Assembly: GCA_002245855.1 (NCBI GenBank)
Contig: NOUX01000008.1
Location: forward strand, 124,001-188,000
DNA from: Sphingobacterium cellulitidis
GTDB lineage: Bacteria; Bacteroidota; Bacteroidia; Sphingobacteriales; Sphingobacteriaceae
Direction: 5' to 3'
DNA length: 64,000 nucleotides
This document shows, piece by piece, positions 26,894 to 36,238 of this stretch. Each line of letters starts with the position of its first letter. Positions within the stretch are counted from its first letter, which is position 1. The notes under the pieces are model-generated. The model made no database searches, had not been told where the DNA came from, and saw only the letters and a program-made list of their open reading frames with translations. The position numbers were made by a program, and so were the translations under genes.

Positions 26894-28081
26894 TTATTTT
26901 TCAAGTCCACAAAGACGTTCTAAATGCTGATATCCAATACCAAAGTATTGCTTCAATTCTTGAATCTTATTTAATATCTCAGATTGTTTTTTACTGTCTG
27001 TCGATTTCTTTAACCCCACCAACATTACATTTTTTGGGGTATGTTGATCGGAGATAAACTGCATCACTCGCATCTCATAGCCATAATATTCCATGATTAA
27101 AGACCGAATACTATCAGTCAACATTTCAGCATGTCGCTCCAAAAATATCCCATATTTGATCATAAAGTCCAGATCATTTTTAGCCTTCACAGCCTCCAAT
27201 TCCCGTCGAACTTGCTTATGACAACATGGTGCAACCACTATCAATGATGATTCATTCTGAATTCCCTTAAATATGGCATCATCCGTCGCAGTATCACATG
27301 CATGTAAGGCAATCAAAACATCAATCGGCCCTTCCGATTTGTAATCTTCAATGGTCCCTTCTACAAAACTCAAGCCTTCAAATCCAGAATCTTTTGCTAC
27401 CTGATTACAAAAGTCAACCAGATCTTTCCGGAATTCAACTCCTACCACTTCCACATCCCTTTGTAAATTATTCTTTAAGTAATCATACAAAGCAAACGTC
27501 AAATAGCCCTTCCCGGCTCCCATGTCAACAACTTTCAACTTTTTCTCACTGGGTAAGTTGACCAAGGAGCTACTCAATAATTCTATATAATGGTTGATTT
27601 GCTTCCATTTGTCCTGAGCATTCTTATACACCTTTCCCTCTGAATCAGTTAAATTCAATTGATGTAAATAGGGTTTGGAGGAACTCGTTAATTTCCGTTC
27701 CTTCTGATGATCATGGGAATAAGATTGACCTTCTCTTTCGGCTACCTTTTCCTGTTGTACTCGCCACTCCGCTTTTTTATTCATCTGAAAAACCAAATTC
27801 TCTTCTATCAGTTGAACATTCACCTGACGAAAGCCCTTAAACCCAACTAATTCTTTTATTTCACCGATGGCATCCTCAATGGAATAGTTCTTCGTGATGT
27901 CTTTTGTTTGATGACGATAAACAAAGGATAACATCAACTCTTGCTTGATTTCTACAGGTTTTATATAAATGTTTTTCAAACTGGTCTCTGCCCCTTTGTA
28001 ATTTCCTAAGGAAAGCTTGATTAAGCTTTTATTCTCAGTTAGTAAATTCAAATCCAACAAAAACTTCTCGAATACTGTCAT
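26894..28081 (-). CDS. SAM-dependent methyltransferase (Methyltransf_32-like)
   Basis: About 395 residues. A Rossmann methyltransferase core is in the middle and C-terminal part: KVVDMGAGKGYLTFALYDYL is motif I, followed by VEFRK, then IALHACDTATDDAI and VVAPCCHKQVRRELE. That set fits the Methyltransf_32 family, related to RNA or small-molecule methylation. The ATG at 28081 is used since the upstream in-frame TTG (28102) lies in the -7 box TATCTTTG. It is divergent from the HAD hydrolase gene, with the two promoter boxes only 13 bases apart. Confidence 0.75.
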   Translation of the reverse strand: MTVFEKFLLDLNLLTENKSLIKLSLGNYKGAETSLKNIYIKPVEIKQELMLSFVYRHQTKDITKNYSIEDAIGEIKELVGFKGFRQVNVQLIEENLVFQMNKKAEWRVQQEKVAEREGQSYSHDHQKERKLTSSSKPYLHQLNLTDSEGKVYKNAQDKWKQINHYIELLSSSLVNLPSEKKLKVVDMGAGKGYLTFALYDYLKNNLQRDVEVVGVEFRKDLVDFCNQVAKDSGFEGLSFVEGTIEDYKSEGPIDVLIALHACDTATDDAIFKGIQNESSLIVVAPCCHKQVRRELEAVKAKNDLDFMIKYGIFLERHAEMLTDSIRSLIMEYYGYEMRVMQFISDQHTPKNVMLVGLKKSTDSKKQSEILNKIQELKQYFGIGYQHLERLCGLEK

Positions 28082-28099
28082 AATATTTTTATTTCCCAG

Positions 28100-28128
28100 C
28101 AAAGATACGTCCTTTTAATGTACATTTG
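28100..28128. promoter_or_regulatory. Overlapping divergent promoter boxes
   Basis: Minus-strand TATCTTTG (28107-28100) serves the methyltransferase and plus-strand TACATTTG (28121-28128) serves the HAD hydrolase. Their centres are about 21 bases apart, so the two RNA polymerases could not bind together. The plus box lies 3 bases before the HAD ATG, which implies a leaderless or nearly leaderless mRNA. Confidence 0.45.
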
Positions 28129-28131
28129 TGT

Positions 28132-28920
28132 ATGCCGAATCCTACAATAAAAGCCGTTTTCTTTGATATTGATGGAACTTTATTAAGTTTCAAAACACAC
28201 CAGGTTCCGGAGTCTACCGTAGAAGCTATCAGACTCCTACAAACCCATGGTATAAAAACCATAATCTCCACCGGAAGATCCATCAATAGTATCGATCATA
28301 TTAAGTTCTTGGACTTTGATGGATATATCACTTTTAATGGCGGCTATTGCCTGACAAATACCTTCGAGGTCTTACATAAGCAAACCATTAATAGCAATGA
28401 TATTCAATCGGTAATGGATTATGCGAAGGAAAAACCTCTATCCTTTTCTTTTATGTCGGAAAAAGAAATTACGATTCACGATGTAACCCCTGAAATAGCT
28501 GGCATGTATGCACACTTAAATCTGCCTGTTCCAAAACTTGTAAATATGGATACAGTCGATACCAGCAGCATCCTTCAAACAAATATTTTCCTGGGCCCAG
28601 ATGAAGAGAAAGAATTTATGGAAACCGTCATGCCAAATTCTCTGGCTTCAAGGTGGACTCCTCTATTTGCAGATGTAAACCCAAAAGGATTGAGTAAAAA
28701 AGTAGGGATTGACATTTTCTGTAAACATTTCGGGATCAATATTGAAAACACAATGGCTTTTGGTGATGGCGGAAATGATATTACCATGCTCAAGCACGTG
28801 AACTTAGGAATAGCAATGGGCAATGCAAATCCGGAAGTAAAACAGATTGCGGATTATGTTACAAATGATGTTGATGATAATGGCATCTGGAACGCGCTGA
28901 AATATTTTGAAGTTTTATGA
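28132..28920 (+). CDS. Cof-type HAD superfamily phosphatase
   Basis: About 262 residues. Motif I is FFDIDGTLLS (nucleophile Asp near residue 12), motif II is in ISTGRS, and the C-terminal motif GDGGNDITML gives motif III/IV. The C2-type cap between them is typical of Cof/YbiV sugar-phosphate phosphatases. The substrate is unknown. The ATG at 28132 is used; a TTG 6 bases upstream lies in the promoter box. Confidence 0.85.
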   Translation: MPNPTIKAVFFDIDGTLLSFKTHQVPESTVEAIRLLQTHGIKTIISTGRSINSIDHIKFLDFDGYITFNGGYCLTNTFEVLHKQTINSNDIQSVMDYAKEKPLSFSFMSEKEITIHDVTPEIAGMYAHLNLPVPKLVNMDTVDTSSILQTNIFLGPDEEKEFMETVMPNSLASRWTPLFADVNPKGLSKKVGIDIFCKHFGINIENTMAFGDGGNDITMLKHVNLGIAMGNANPEVKQIADYVTNDVDDNGIWNALKYFEVL

Positions 28921-28963
28921 AAAATACCTTAAATTAGGTATTGGAATTATCGATATAGCTAAA

Positions 28964-28971
28964 TATATTTG
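28964..28971 (+). promoter_or_regulatory. -7 promoter element of the outer-membrane protein gene
   Basis: TATATTTG fits TAnnTTTG, 27 bases before the ATG at 28999. The TTG at 28969 that would open a longer frame is inside it. Confidence 0.5.
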
Positions 28972-28998
28972 AGATACAAACTCAAATTATTAACCCAC

Positions 28999-29736
28999 AT
29001 GAAAATTTATCCGAAACTAGGACGAACGCTGTTATCATCCTTCCTTCTACCCGCATTACTAATTCCAATTCATTCAAAGGCTCAACAAAACACTGTAAAA
29101 TTCAATTTATTACCTCTGGTAGGTAAAACCTTTACTTTCGAATACGAAAGAATGGTTGCCCCTAAAATGAGTGTAAATGCTAGTGTTGGCTTTCGCCCAA
29201 AATCTTCAATCCCTTTCAAAAATTTATTGACTGAATTCATCGATGATGAAGCATTCCTCGATGAAACTAAATTAGATCACTTTACCTTCTCCCCTGAATT
29301 TCGATTCTACACCAGCAGAAAAGGATCAAATGGTCAAGGTTTTTATATTGGTCCATTTTTCAAATATGCCAAATATAACCTAACTACAAATTATCCATAT
29401 GAATCAGACCAAGGCAATATTGAACATATCCCATTAAATGGGGGGATTAAAACCTGGGGATTTGGTTTTGCCATTGGCTCTCAATTTAGATTATCAGATG
29501 CCGTTTTCCTAGACTTTAGAATCTTAGGTCCACATATCGGTAAAGCTACGGGAACAATTTCAGGAAAAATGAACCTTTCACCTGAAGAACAACAGGAATT
29601 AAGAAATGAACTTGAAAACCTGCAAAACGATATCATCAAAATTGAATCTAACGTAAATTCAGAAGGAGCATCCCTAAAGGCTAATGGTCCTTGGCCAGGA
29701 TTCAGAGCCGGTCTCTCAATCGGATATAGGTTCTAA
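28999..29736 (+). CDS. Secreted outer-membrane beta-barrel protein
   Basis: About 245 residues with a signal peptide (LLSSFLLPALLIPIHSKA-QQN). The mature part alternates hydrophobic and polar residues (VKFNLLPLVGKTFTFEYERMV, FYIGPFFKYAKYNL, FRAGLSIGYRF at the C-terminus). It is like the DUF3575/outer-membrane beta-barrel proteins of Bacteroidota. The terminal aromatic residue is typical of BAM substrates. A short coiled-coil-like insert (SPEEQQELRNELENLQNDI) breaks the barrel. Function unknown. Confidence 0.7.
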   Translation: MKIYPKLGRTLLSSFLLPALLIPIHSKAQQNTVKFNLLPLVGKTFTFEYERMVAPKMSVNASVGFRPKSSIPFKNLLTEFIDDEAFLDETKLDHFTFSPEFRFYTSRKGSNGQGFYIGPFFKYAKYNLTTNYPYESDQGNIEHIPLNGGIKTWGFGFAIGSQFRLSDAVFLDFRILGPHIGKATGTISGKMNLSPEEQQELRNELENLQNDIIKIESNVNSEGASLKANGPWPGFRAGLSIGYRF

Positions 29737-29745
29737 TACTCTTAT

Positions 29746-29788
29746 AAAAAAACAGGCATAGAATTTAGATTTCTATGCCTGTTTTTTT
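29746..29788. terminator. Strong bidirectional terminator
   Basis: A 11-bp core stem CAGGCATAGAA / TTCTATGCCTG, extended to 18 bp by A/T pairs, closes a 7-base loop. It separates the convergent outer-membrane protein gene and trxB. Confidence 0.9.
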
Positions 29789-29802
29789 AATTAGATATAT
29801 AT

Positions 29803-30774
29803 TTAAGAAAGAACTACGTCTTCCTTAGCCATTAAATATCGTTCTGCTTCTAATGCTGACATACAGCCCGTACCTGCAGCAGTAATTGCTTGACGGAATA
29901 CATGATCTTGAACATCACCACATGCAAATACACCTGGAATATTCGTCGCAGTACTATCGGCTTTGGTAATTAGATATCCTGTTTCATCCATGTCTAAAAT
30001 ACCTTGGAATAATTCCGTGTTCGGCTTATGACCAATCGCTACGAAAAATCCAGTAACATCAATATCTTGAGTTACATTCGTTTGATTATTGATGACACGG
30101 ACAGCATTTACAACCTGTCCATCACCTAGAATCTCAACAGCCTCGGTATTATATAAAACCTCGATATTTGCCGTATTATTCACACGGTGTACCATAGCCT
30201 TCGATGCACGGAACTCATCCCTACGAACCAACATGTAAACTTTTCTACATAATTTAGCCAAGTAGGTTGCTTCCTCCGCTGCTGTATCTCCAGCACCAAC
30301 AATCGCAACATCCTGACCCTTGTAGAAAAATCCATCACAAACAGCACATGCTGATACGCCGAAACCGTTGTATTTCTCCTCAGATTCTAAACCTAACCAT
30401 TTTGCTGTCGCACCTGTAGCAATAATCACAGTCTCTGCTTCAATGGTCTTTATTCCATCAATCTCAACTTTGTGAATACCACCATCATTCGAAAAGTCTA
30501 CCTTGGTCGCATATCCAAAACGAACATCCGTTCCAAATCGCTCTGCCTGAGCACGTAAATCCTCCATCATGACCGGACCTGTAATTCCTTTTGGATAACC
30601 CGGAAAGTTATCAACCTCCGTGGTCTGAGTCAATTGACCCCCAGGGACCATACCTGTATAAACAACCGGTTTTAAATCTGCTCTCGCCGCATAAATAGCC
30701 GCTGTATAGCCCGCAGGCCCTGATCCTATAATCAAACAGGAAACACGTTCAATCTCTTGTTCTTTGTTAATCAT
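29803..30774 (-). CDS. trxB: Thioredoxin reductase
   Basis: This 323-residue flavoprotein has the FAD-binding GSGPAGYTAAIYAARA motif, the redox-active disulfide CAVC in SACAVCDGFF, the NADPH-binding GAGDTAAEEA, and the second FAD motif GVFACGDVQD. It reduces thioredoxin with NADPH. It begins 16 bases after the exonuclease gene and is probably co-transcribed with it. Confidence 0.95.
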   Translation of the reverse strand: MINKEQEIERVSCLIIGSGPAGYTAAIYAARADLKPVVYTGMVPGGQLTQTTEVDNFPGYPKGITGPVMMEDLRAQAERFGTDVRFGYATKVDFSNDGGIHKVEIDGIKTIEAETVIIATGATAKWLGLESEEKYNGFGVSACAVCDGFFYKGQDVAIVGAGDTAAEEATYLAKLCRKVYMLVRRDEFRASKAMVHRVNNTANIEVLYNTEAVEILGDGQVVNAVRVINNQTNVTQDIDVTGFFVAIGHKPNTELFQGILDMDETGYLITKADSTATNIPGVFACGDVQDHVFRQAITAAGTGCMSALEAERYLMAKEDVVLS

Positions 30775-30790
30775 ATTATTGTATGGTTCT

Positions 30791-31735
30791 TTATTTTTTA
30801 AATTTATCTTGTAATCCCTTTAACATATCATTCGTAATGGGCTTACTCGGCTCCGGCTTCCGATCCGGACGCTTAAAATCCTTCGAAGCATTCTCCGGCG
30901 TCGACGGATTATTCTGTCTAGCCTCTTTTTTCTTGTTCTTATGTTCGTTCCAGATCCCCTCTAAAACCTTCTTCGTATACAATGGAAAATCACCATTCTG
31001 CATCCAAGCATAATAACTCGGCTCGATATCAAATACATCAACGACTTTTTTCCCCTTATGTTTTCCAAAATTTATCGTTGGATCACCTTCTTCATCAAAA
31101 ACTAGGCGTCCTGCAAAATCAACCGGTTTAGTCAAATTCGTAAAGCTGTGTAAGGCCTCAACATCATTGATAACAGGTTTCGAAACTACACCATGCTTAT
31201 CCTCATATTCAACATCTTCATATTTGGCCAATTGAGCCTTTAAAACCTCATAAGTTGCACGCACATCCGCTTCTGCAGTATGCGCATTATCCAAATTCTC
31301 ATTGCAATAAAACTTATAGGCCGCCTTCAAGGTTCTTTGCTCCATCTGATGAAAAATATTTTGAACATCAACAAATGAACGTCCTTCTAAACTAAAGTTC
31401 ACGCCAGCACGCAAAAACTCCTCCATCAACATGGGAACATCAAATTTATTCGAATTATACCCCGCTAAATCTGAATCCCCAATAAAATCTGCAATCTCCT
31501 GAGCACGATCACGAAAAGTCGGCAATCCTTTTACATCCTCATCATAAATCCCATGAAACATAGAAGATTCCGCAGGAATAGGAATCTCAGGATTCACCTT
31601 CATCGTAAGGGTTTCTTCTACTCCACCCGGATTTACTTTTAAAATCGATACTTCTACGATTCGATCATTCGATACTTGGACACCCGTAGTTTCCAAATCA
31701 AAAAATGCCAACGGGCGCTTTAAGTTTAACTCCAT
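30791..31735 (-). CDS. DEDD exonuclease with C-terminal DUF3820 domain
   Basis: About 314 residues. The N-terminal domain is a DnaQ-like 3'-5' exonuclease (FFDLETTGVQVSNDRIVEV with the DxE motif, AGYNSNKFDVPML, HTAEADVRATYEV). The C-terminal part has the DUF3820 pattern (NFGKHKGKKVVDV...YYAWMQNGDFPLYTKKVL). It could act as a repair or RNA/DNA proofreading nuclease. The ATG at 31735 is preferred over the TTG at 31741. Its promoter has the full TTG-N16-TATTTTTG layout. Confidence 0.85.
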   Translation of the reverse strand: MELNLKRPLAFFDLETTGVQVSNDRIVEVSILKVNPGGVEETLTMKVNPEIPIPAESSMFHGIYDEDVKGLPTFRDRAQEIADFIGDSDLAGYNSNKFDVPMLMEEFLRAGVNFSLEGRSFVDVQNIFHQMEQRTLKAAYKFYCNENLDNAHTAEADVRATYEVLKAQLAKYEDVEYEDKHGVVSKPVINDVEALHSFTNLTKPVDFAGRLVFDEEGDPTINFGKHKGKKVVDVFDIEPSYYAWMQNGDFPLYTKKVLEGIWNEHKNKKKEARQNNPSTPENASKDFKRPDRKPEPSKPITNDMLKGLQDKFKK

Positions 31736-31768
31736 TATCAATCTATTAGTTCAGAATTGCAAATATGA

Positions 31769-31795
31769 CAAAAATACAAAATCTATTGCGCACAA
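31769..31795 (-). promoter_or_regulatory. -33/-7 promoter of the exonuclease-trxB operon
   Basis: Minus strand TTG (31795-31793), 16 bases, then TATTTTTG (31776-31769): the complete Bacteroidota promoter layout, 33 bases before the ATG. Confidence 0.6.
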
Positions 31796-31839
31796 TTGAC
31801 CAATAAAACTAACATAAAGTGTTTTAAATGTAAAATCAG

Positions 31840-32865
31840 TTATTTCTGAGCCACAAAGGAATGATCACTCAACGTTTTTAGAAAAACGATGATATCTTCC
31901 TTCTCCTCAGCACTCATTGGTATTCTATTTCCATTTTCCTTGAAAATCGGATCTAAGTTCTCCGAATCTTTCACCCCGCTATCCATATAATCTAACACTT
32001 CTTTTAAAGTCTTAAATTGCCCAAAACTTCCATATGGTGCAGTAAATTCTATATTCCTTAAGCTCGGAACCCTGAATTTCATCAAATCTGAATGTAATCC
32101 CGTCACTCTCGCTCGACCAGCTTCCTCCTGATTTGGATTCAATGGAAAACCTATATTCCTGAAACTTTGATCAGTAAATAATGCTGTAGAATGACAACTC
32201 TCACACTTCGTCTGAAATAAAAGATAACCCCGCATTTCTGCTAAAGTAAAAGTTTCTTGCTCATGCTCTACAACCCTATCATACTTACTGTTAGAACTTA
32301 TTAATGTATATTCATATTGCCCAATACTTCGATAAATCCTCTCAGCAGTGATCTCCTCATCTGCAAATGCTTTCCGAAATAATTCCTTATACTCTGGATC
32401 TTGCTTTAATTTTCCAATGACCTCCATTATCGACGAATTCATCTCCTCATGGGTAATAATAGGAACCAATGGCTGTTTCTCTAAAACTAGAATATTACCA
32501 TCCCAATTATAATGATTCATAAAGGCCATATTCTGAATTGGAGGTGTATTCCTAAGCCCTACGCGATTATTTATCCCAATAGCCTTAGGATTTCCATCTG
32601 CAAAAGCCTTCGTCGGCTGATGACAGGAAGCACAGGAAATAGTGTTGTTACCACTGAACCTCTTTTCATTGAACAGCCGCTCCCCTAATTCCACTCCATA
32701 TTTGGTTGGTCTATTAGCTTGAACAGACGTATTCATCAGCGGAAATCCTTTCGGTATTTCCAATGCTATCTCTGGATTATCAAATGGAATAGCATCTATT
32801 TCTTCATCCCGATCGCAAGAAACAATCAGTAAAATGATAAAAAACAGAAATCCTAACTTTTTCAT
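31840..32865 (-). CDS. MbnH/MauG-like diheme cytochrome c peroxidase family lipoprotein
   Basis: About 341 residues with a lipoprotein signal (FFIILLIVSCDRDEE, Cys after VS). Two heme-binding motifs are present, CASCHQP and CESCHST, in the two-domain arrangement of bacterial diheme peroxidases and MauG-type enzymes. It follows an MbnP-like gene. In methanobactin-type loci the MbnH enzyme modifies a tryptophan of MbnP to make its copper site, so the pair here probably does the same. The ATG at 32865 is favoured over a TTG at 32886. It is the last gene of the copper operon, 65 bases after the MbnP gene. Confidence 0.8.
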   Translation of the reverse strand: MKKLGFLFFIILLIVSCDRDEEIDAIPFDNPEIALEIPKGFPLMNTSVQANRPTKYGVELGERLFNEKRFSGNNTISCASCHQPTKAFADGNPKAIGINNRVGLRNTPPIQNMAFMNHYNWDGNILVLEKQPLVPIITHEEMNSSIMEVIGKLKQDPEYKELFRKAFADEEITAERIYRSIGQYEYTLISSNSKYDRVVEHEQETFTLAEMRGYLLFQTKCESCHSTALFTDQSFRNIGFPLNPNQEEAGRARVTGLHSDLMKFRVPSLRNIEFTAPYGSFGQFKTLKEVLDYMDSGVKDSENLDPIFKENGNRIPMSAEEKEDIIVFLKTLSDHSFVAQK

Positions 32866-32892
32866 ATAACCATATTGAAAAACCAAATAAAC

Positions 32893-32922
32893 AAGCCATC
32901 CCTATTGAAATAAGGATGGCTT
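32893..32922 (-). terminator. Hairpin between the MbnP and MbnH genes
   Basis: AAGCCATCC / GGATGGCTT with a 12-base loop and a GTTTATTT tail on the minus strand. It lies between the MbnP and MbnH genes and may partly uncouple their expression rather than end the operon. Confidence 0.6.
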
Positions 32923-32930
32923 AGAATTAT

Positions 32931-33797
32931 TTAATTCTCTACTTTGCTAACAGAAAACATACCTGTTAAATCGCTAACAGCATTTCCTCCTAAATTGTCC
33001 ACAAACTTCAGCATCTGAACGGCCGTATGGATATTTGGAGTCGCATTATCCTTACCACCTGTTCCTGTAGTCAAGGTAATTGTATTGGTCTTGCCACTTA
33101 ACAATTTATCGAAATCTGCATTAATGCTAATTTTTGGAGATGAACTTCCTACAACGGCAGTACTGCTCAAGTTCAATGAAATCTCACGATATGCATCTAC
33201 CCCTTGGGTGTAAGCTCCTTCTTTGCCTTCAACAGTGCTTCCTGTATGAATGGACATCTGCTTATTGTCAGTTCCATAAAAACCTTCCAGCTTCGTAAAA
33301 CGATATCCAGCCCCCCATTCCCACATCATCTTCGTATCATTTGCTCCTGCTGATTTATAAAAATTAGGAAATTTGGTCTCATCTAAAGTATTCAATTCCT
33401 TTTTAACCCCTAATCCAAACTTAATCTGCTTATATTCTCCAGTTGGAATGTTCGTCAATACATAATCTAAAGACTGCGGTTTAGCTTGATCGACTACAGT
33501 AGCTCCTTTGTCTAAATCATTGATATTGTATGGAATCTCTGTTCCCTCTGCTTTTACCAAACGAATGTTGCTAATAACATACTTGATCTCCGAAAAATGA
33601 TGTACCTGACCCGAAGCAGATGTATTCTTGCTAGCTGTAGTAGAATTGGCATCCCCTAAGACAATAGCTTTGCCTTTGAACGTATTGTCAAAATGTAAAG
33701 TAATATTATTGGCAACAGGATTTACATTGTCTTTTGAACAAGATACAATGGTAGAAACAGCAAATAAAGCAACGATAATTTTTATTGAATTTTTCAT
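32931..33797 (-). CDS. MbnP-like copper-binding lipoprotein
   Basis: This 288-residue protein has a lipobox (ALFAVSTIVSC-SKD) and the MbnP pattern: HHFSEIKYVISNIRL, then MMWEWGAGYRFTKLEG, which holds the conserved Trp pair and the Gly-Tyr. MbnP proteins bind copper in the periplasm through a site containing an oxidised tryptophan made by MbnH. The neighbours are a copper-type TonB receptor and the MbnH-like gene, which fits copper acquisition or trafficking. A short leader of 35 bases separates it from the Cys-motif gene upstream. Confidence 0.8.
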   Translation of the reverse strand: MKNSIKIIVALFAVSTIVSCSKDNVNPVANNITLHFDNTFKGKAIVLGDANSTTASKNTSASGQVHHFSEIKYVISNIRLVKAEGTEIPYNINDLDKGATVVDQAKPQSLDYVLTNIPTGEYKQIKFGLGVKKELNTLDETKFPNFYKSAGANDTKMMWEWGAGYRFTKLEGFYGTDNKQMSIHTGSTVEGKEGAYTQGVDAYREISLNLSSTAVVGSSSPKISINADFDKLLSGKTNTITLTTGTGGKDNATPNIHTAVQMLKFVDNLGGNAVSDLTGMFSVSKVEN

Positions 33798-33865
33798 TAG
33801 AATAATCTCTTATAATTTTTTTTTAAATACTTGATTTTTATTATTTTATTATTATTTATTTAAAC

Positions 33866-34243
33866 TTATACTACCATAATAATAGGTGGTGGAATAAAAA
33901 TCTCTCGCATCGGCTCATTATAATTCTCTTCTTGATAAAGAATAATTTCTTCAGCCGATTCTATTTCGGTTTCATCTATTTTATACTCAAATACCGAAAC
34001 AACAAATAACTCTACCCTGGGATAATTCTTAATGTTGGCAGCGTCTGATTGCTCTTGAGAATCTAATTGTTTTCTTAAATGACATAGACCATGACATTCC
34101 ATTCCTGGCCTATTTTTATTGACACAGTATGCCTTTTCTATGCGTTCCTGATTGAGTTTGAAATGCATTACGATAATAGCCTGCTGGAATCCCAGGAATA
34201 AGGATAAGACAATTAAGAAAACACTAAAAACCCGAACCATCAT
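33866..34243 (-). CDS. Small membrane-anchored Cys-motif protein A of the copper locus
   Basis: This 125-residue protein has an N-terminal membrane segment (VFSVFLIVLSLFLGFQQAIIV) and the motif C-V-N-K-N-R-P-x-x-x-C-H-G-x-C-x-L, i.e. C40-x9-C50-x3-C54. It ends in a proline-rich tail (IFIPPPIIMVV). The gene at 37308-37676 encodes a clear paralog with the same motif and a PP tail. It starts one base after the TonB receptor stop, so it is in the same operon. I do not recognise a named family; the cysteines and context suggest a copper-related function, which is inference. Confidence 0.7.
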   Translation of the reverse strand: MMVRVFSVFLIVLSLFLGFQQAIIVMHFKLNQERIEKAYCVNKNRPGMECHGLCHLRKQLDSQEQSDAANIKNYPRVELFVVSVFEYKIDETEIESAEEIILYQEENYNEPMREIFIPPPIIMVV

Positions 34244-34244
34244 A

Positions 34245-36236
34245 TTAAAAGCTAAGTTTTAAGGAACTGAATACATTCCTTCCCATTCTTGGAATATTAC
34301 CCCAATCTGCATAGGTGCTGTAATATTCATTAAATATATTCTCTGCACCCACCTGAACAACGGCCTTATATTTCCCAAGATTCAAACTATAATCTGCCGA
34401 AACATTCCAAACCTTATAGGCTGCAGTTAGATCTTCTCCATATTCAGGACTGTAATTATTTTGGGCAAAATCCCCATTCAATGAGGTTTGAACACTAAAA
34501 TCATGAAACATATAGTGCAAGGAGGTCTGATAACTCAATGGACGGATAAATGGTAAATTCCCTCCTCTCGCATCCTTTGCCCTCGCGTAGGTTACATTGC
34601 CTTTCCAATGCAAATGCTCCAAAATATCATAATGGGCGTTCAGACTGAGATTAAAAATCCGTGCATGATCCAAGGAAGTATAGCCTTTAACCCCTACTGA
34701 CTGGTAGTTCATCGGGCTTCCTAAGCTCAGGATCCGACCAACTATATAATTCTGTATATAGAAATAGTTGACCTTCGCATCAATTCCCATTCTGTCGGTT
34801 TTAAATCCGGCACTCGCATTGGCTTCATAGGATATCTCGTTCTTTAAATCAGGATTCCCGATATAATCATAGCGATCAAAACTATTGTAGATATAATAGC
34901 CATATCCTTCTGAAACGGATGGAGCTCTCTGACCATAACCTGTTCCAACGGTGAAATTGAACTTATCAACCTGAAGCTCATAGCTAGCATGTAATCCTGG
35001 AAGTAATCTATTTTTCTCCTGTGGCGTTCCAGGATGGAAAATCCAGTTAAACTCCACATATTTCGAATGATTGTAATTCCAACCCAGAGATCCCCCAAAA
35101 TTCAACCTGGTATGCTCTGAAAAATCATAAGAGTTATTCATCGCTACACTAGCAAAGCGACTGGTTACCCAAGGCCAACTATATGCAAACATGGTTTTCT
35201 TACTTCGATCCTGCGGATACATCGTCATCTCAGCAATGGATAAGTTCTGATAAGCATTTAGCTGTATATCTGAACTATATCTACCTTTTTGTAAATTAAA
35301 ACTTGACACCAAACCATAGGTATTACTCCATCCTGGCATATCCATATGCACCAGATTTTCTGGCCTCTTGGTGTCATCCATATAATGCTCTATCGCATTA
35401 AAGTATACCTTCGTATCCCAAACTTTGATGATCCCCTCCTCAAATAATTGCTTATATGCTGCAGAAGTAATCAAGGCTCTGGATAACCACAAATCCATTG
35501 GCAGTGCTGGATAACCAACATCATTGGCCTGATCGAAAATCGCATCTACACGGATGGAAGATAAGGTACTCGTCTTATACGCCAATCCCAATGAACTATT
35601 GAACTTGCGATATTGCGAATGTTTGACCTCATCATTGTTTCCATCAAAGTAATTACTAGCTTTCCGATAGGAAACACTTGCGTCGGCAACAAACTTTTCA
35701 CTGCTATAGGACAGATTTCCCAAATTGAAAAACTGCTTATTATTAAACTCAAAACCGGTTTGATAAGACCCTTTGTATTGAGAAATGCTATCAAAAGCTG
35801 AACTTTTCCGTTTCAAATCGATACTCCCGGAAACAGTAGCACCATGCATACTACCCTGCTGCCCTGACTTTATATCTATCGTGGATAGGTTGTTGCTCTC
35901 CACATAGGAAGTGATAGGGTCCATCTTATCTGTACAAGCTCCGAAAATATGCATCCCATCAATGGTGATCGTAGAACGCTCGGAACTCATATTGTTTAAC
36001 ATAGGCTCCCAAGCATAGGCCCCACGCTTGATAAAACTAATTTTATCAGAAGATGCTAAAAACTCATCCACTGAAACTGCCATTTTCATGTCCGTTTCAA
36101 TCTTACGCTTTCGTAAGCCCGTAACTTTTACTTCCTCAATATTTTGAATGGTATCTTTCTTGTTTTTCAAAGTATCCTGCGCATGTATTTCTACACTTGC
36201 CATCAACATCAAAAAAACGATTGTGATTTTACGCAT
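34245..36236 (-). CDS. OprC/NosA-like TonB-dependent copper receptor
   Basis: This 663-residue receptor has a signal peptide (MLMASVEIHA), a plug domain (IEEVKVTG, TITIDGMHIFGACTDKMDPITSYVE, GSMHGATVSGSIDL) and a beta-barrel ending in a Phe (SSLKLSF). The plug holds C101-x3-M105 and the barrel H284-x-M286 in EHYMDDTK. Both match the CxxxM and HxM copper ligands of P. aeruginosa OprC and the NosA family, and the spacing between them (183) is close to OprC (180). It probably imports copper. It sits between the lipoprotein gene (2-base gap) and the Cys-motif gene (1-base gap). Confidence 0.85.
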   Translation of the reverse strand: MRKITIVFLMLMASVEIHAQDTLKNKKDTIQNIEEVKVTGLRKRKIETDMKMAVSVDEFLASSDKISFIKRGAYAWEPMLNNMSSERSTITIDGMHIFGACTDKMDPITSYVESNNLSTIDIKSGQQGSMHGATVSGSIDLKRKSSAFDSISQYKGSYQTGFEFNNKQFFNLGNLSYSSEKFVADASVSYRKASNYFDGNNDEVKHSQYRKFNSSLGLAYKTSTLSSIRVDAIFDQANDVGYPALPMDLWLSRALITSAAYKQLFEEGIIKVWDTKVYFNAIEHYMDDTKRPENLVHMDMPGWSNTYGLVSSFNLQKGRYSSDIQLNAYQNLSIAEMTMYPQDRSKKTMFAYSWPWVTSRFASVAMNNSYDFSEHTRLNFGGSLGWNYNHSKYVEFNWIFHPGTPQEKNRLLPGLHASYELQVDKFNFTVGTGYGQRAPSVSEGYGYYIYNSFDRYDYIGNPDLKNEISYEANASAGFKTDRMGIDAKVNYFYIQNYIVGRILSLGSPMNYQSVGVKGYTSLDHARIFNLSLNAHYDILEHLHWKGNVTYARAKDARGGNLPFIRPLSYQTSLHYMFHDFSVQTSLNGDFAQNNYSPEYGEDLTAAYKVWNVSADYSLNLGKYKAVVQVGAENIFNEYYSTYADWGNIPRMGRNVFSSLKLSF

Positions 36237-36238
36237 GC

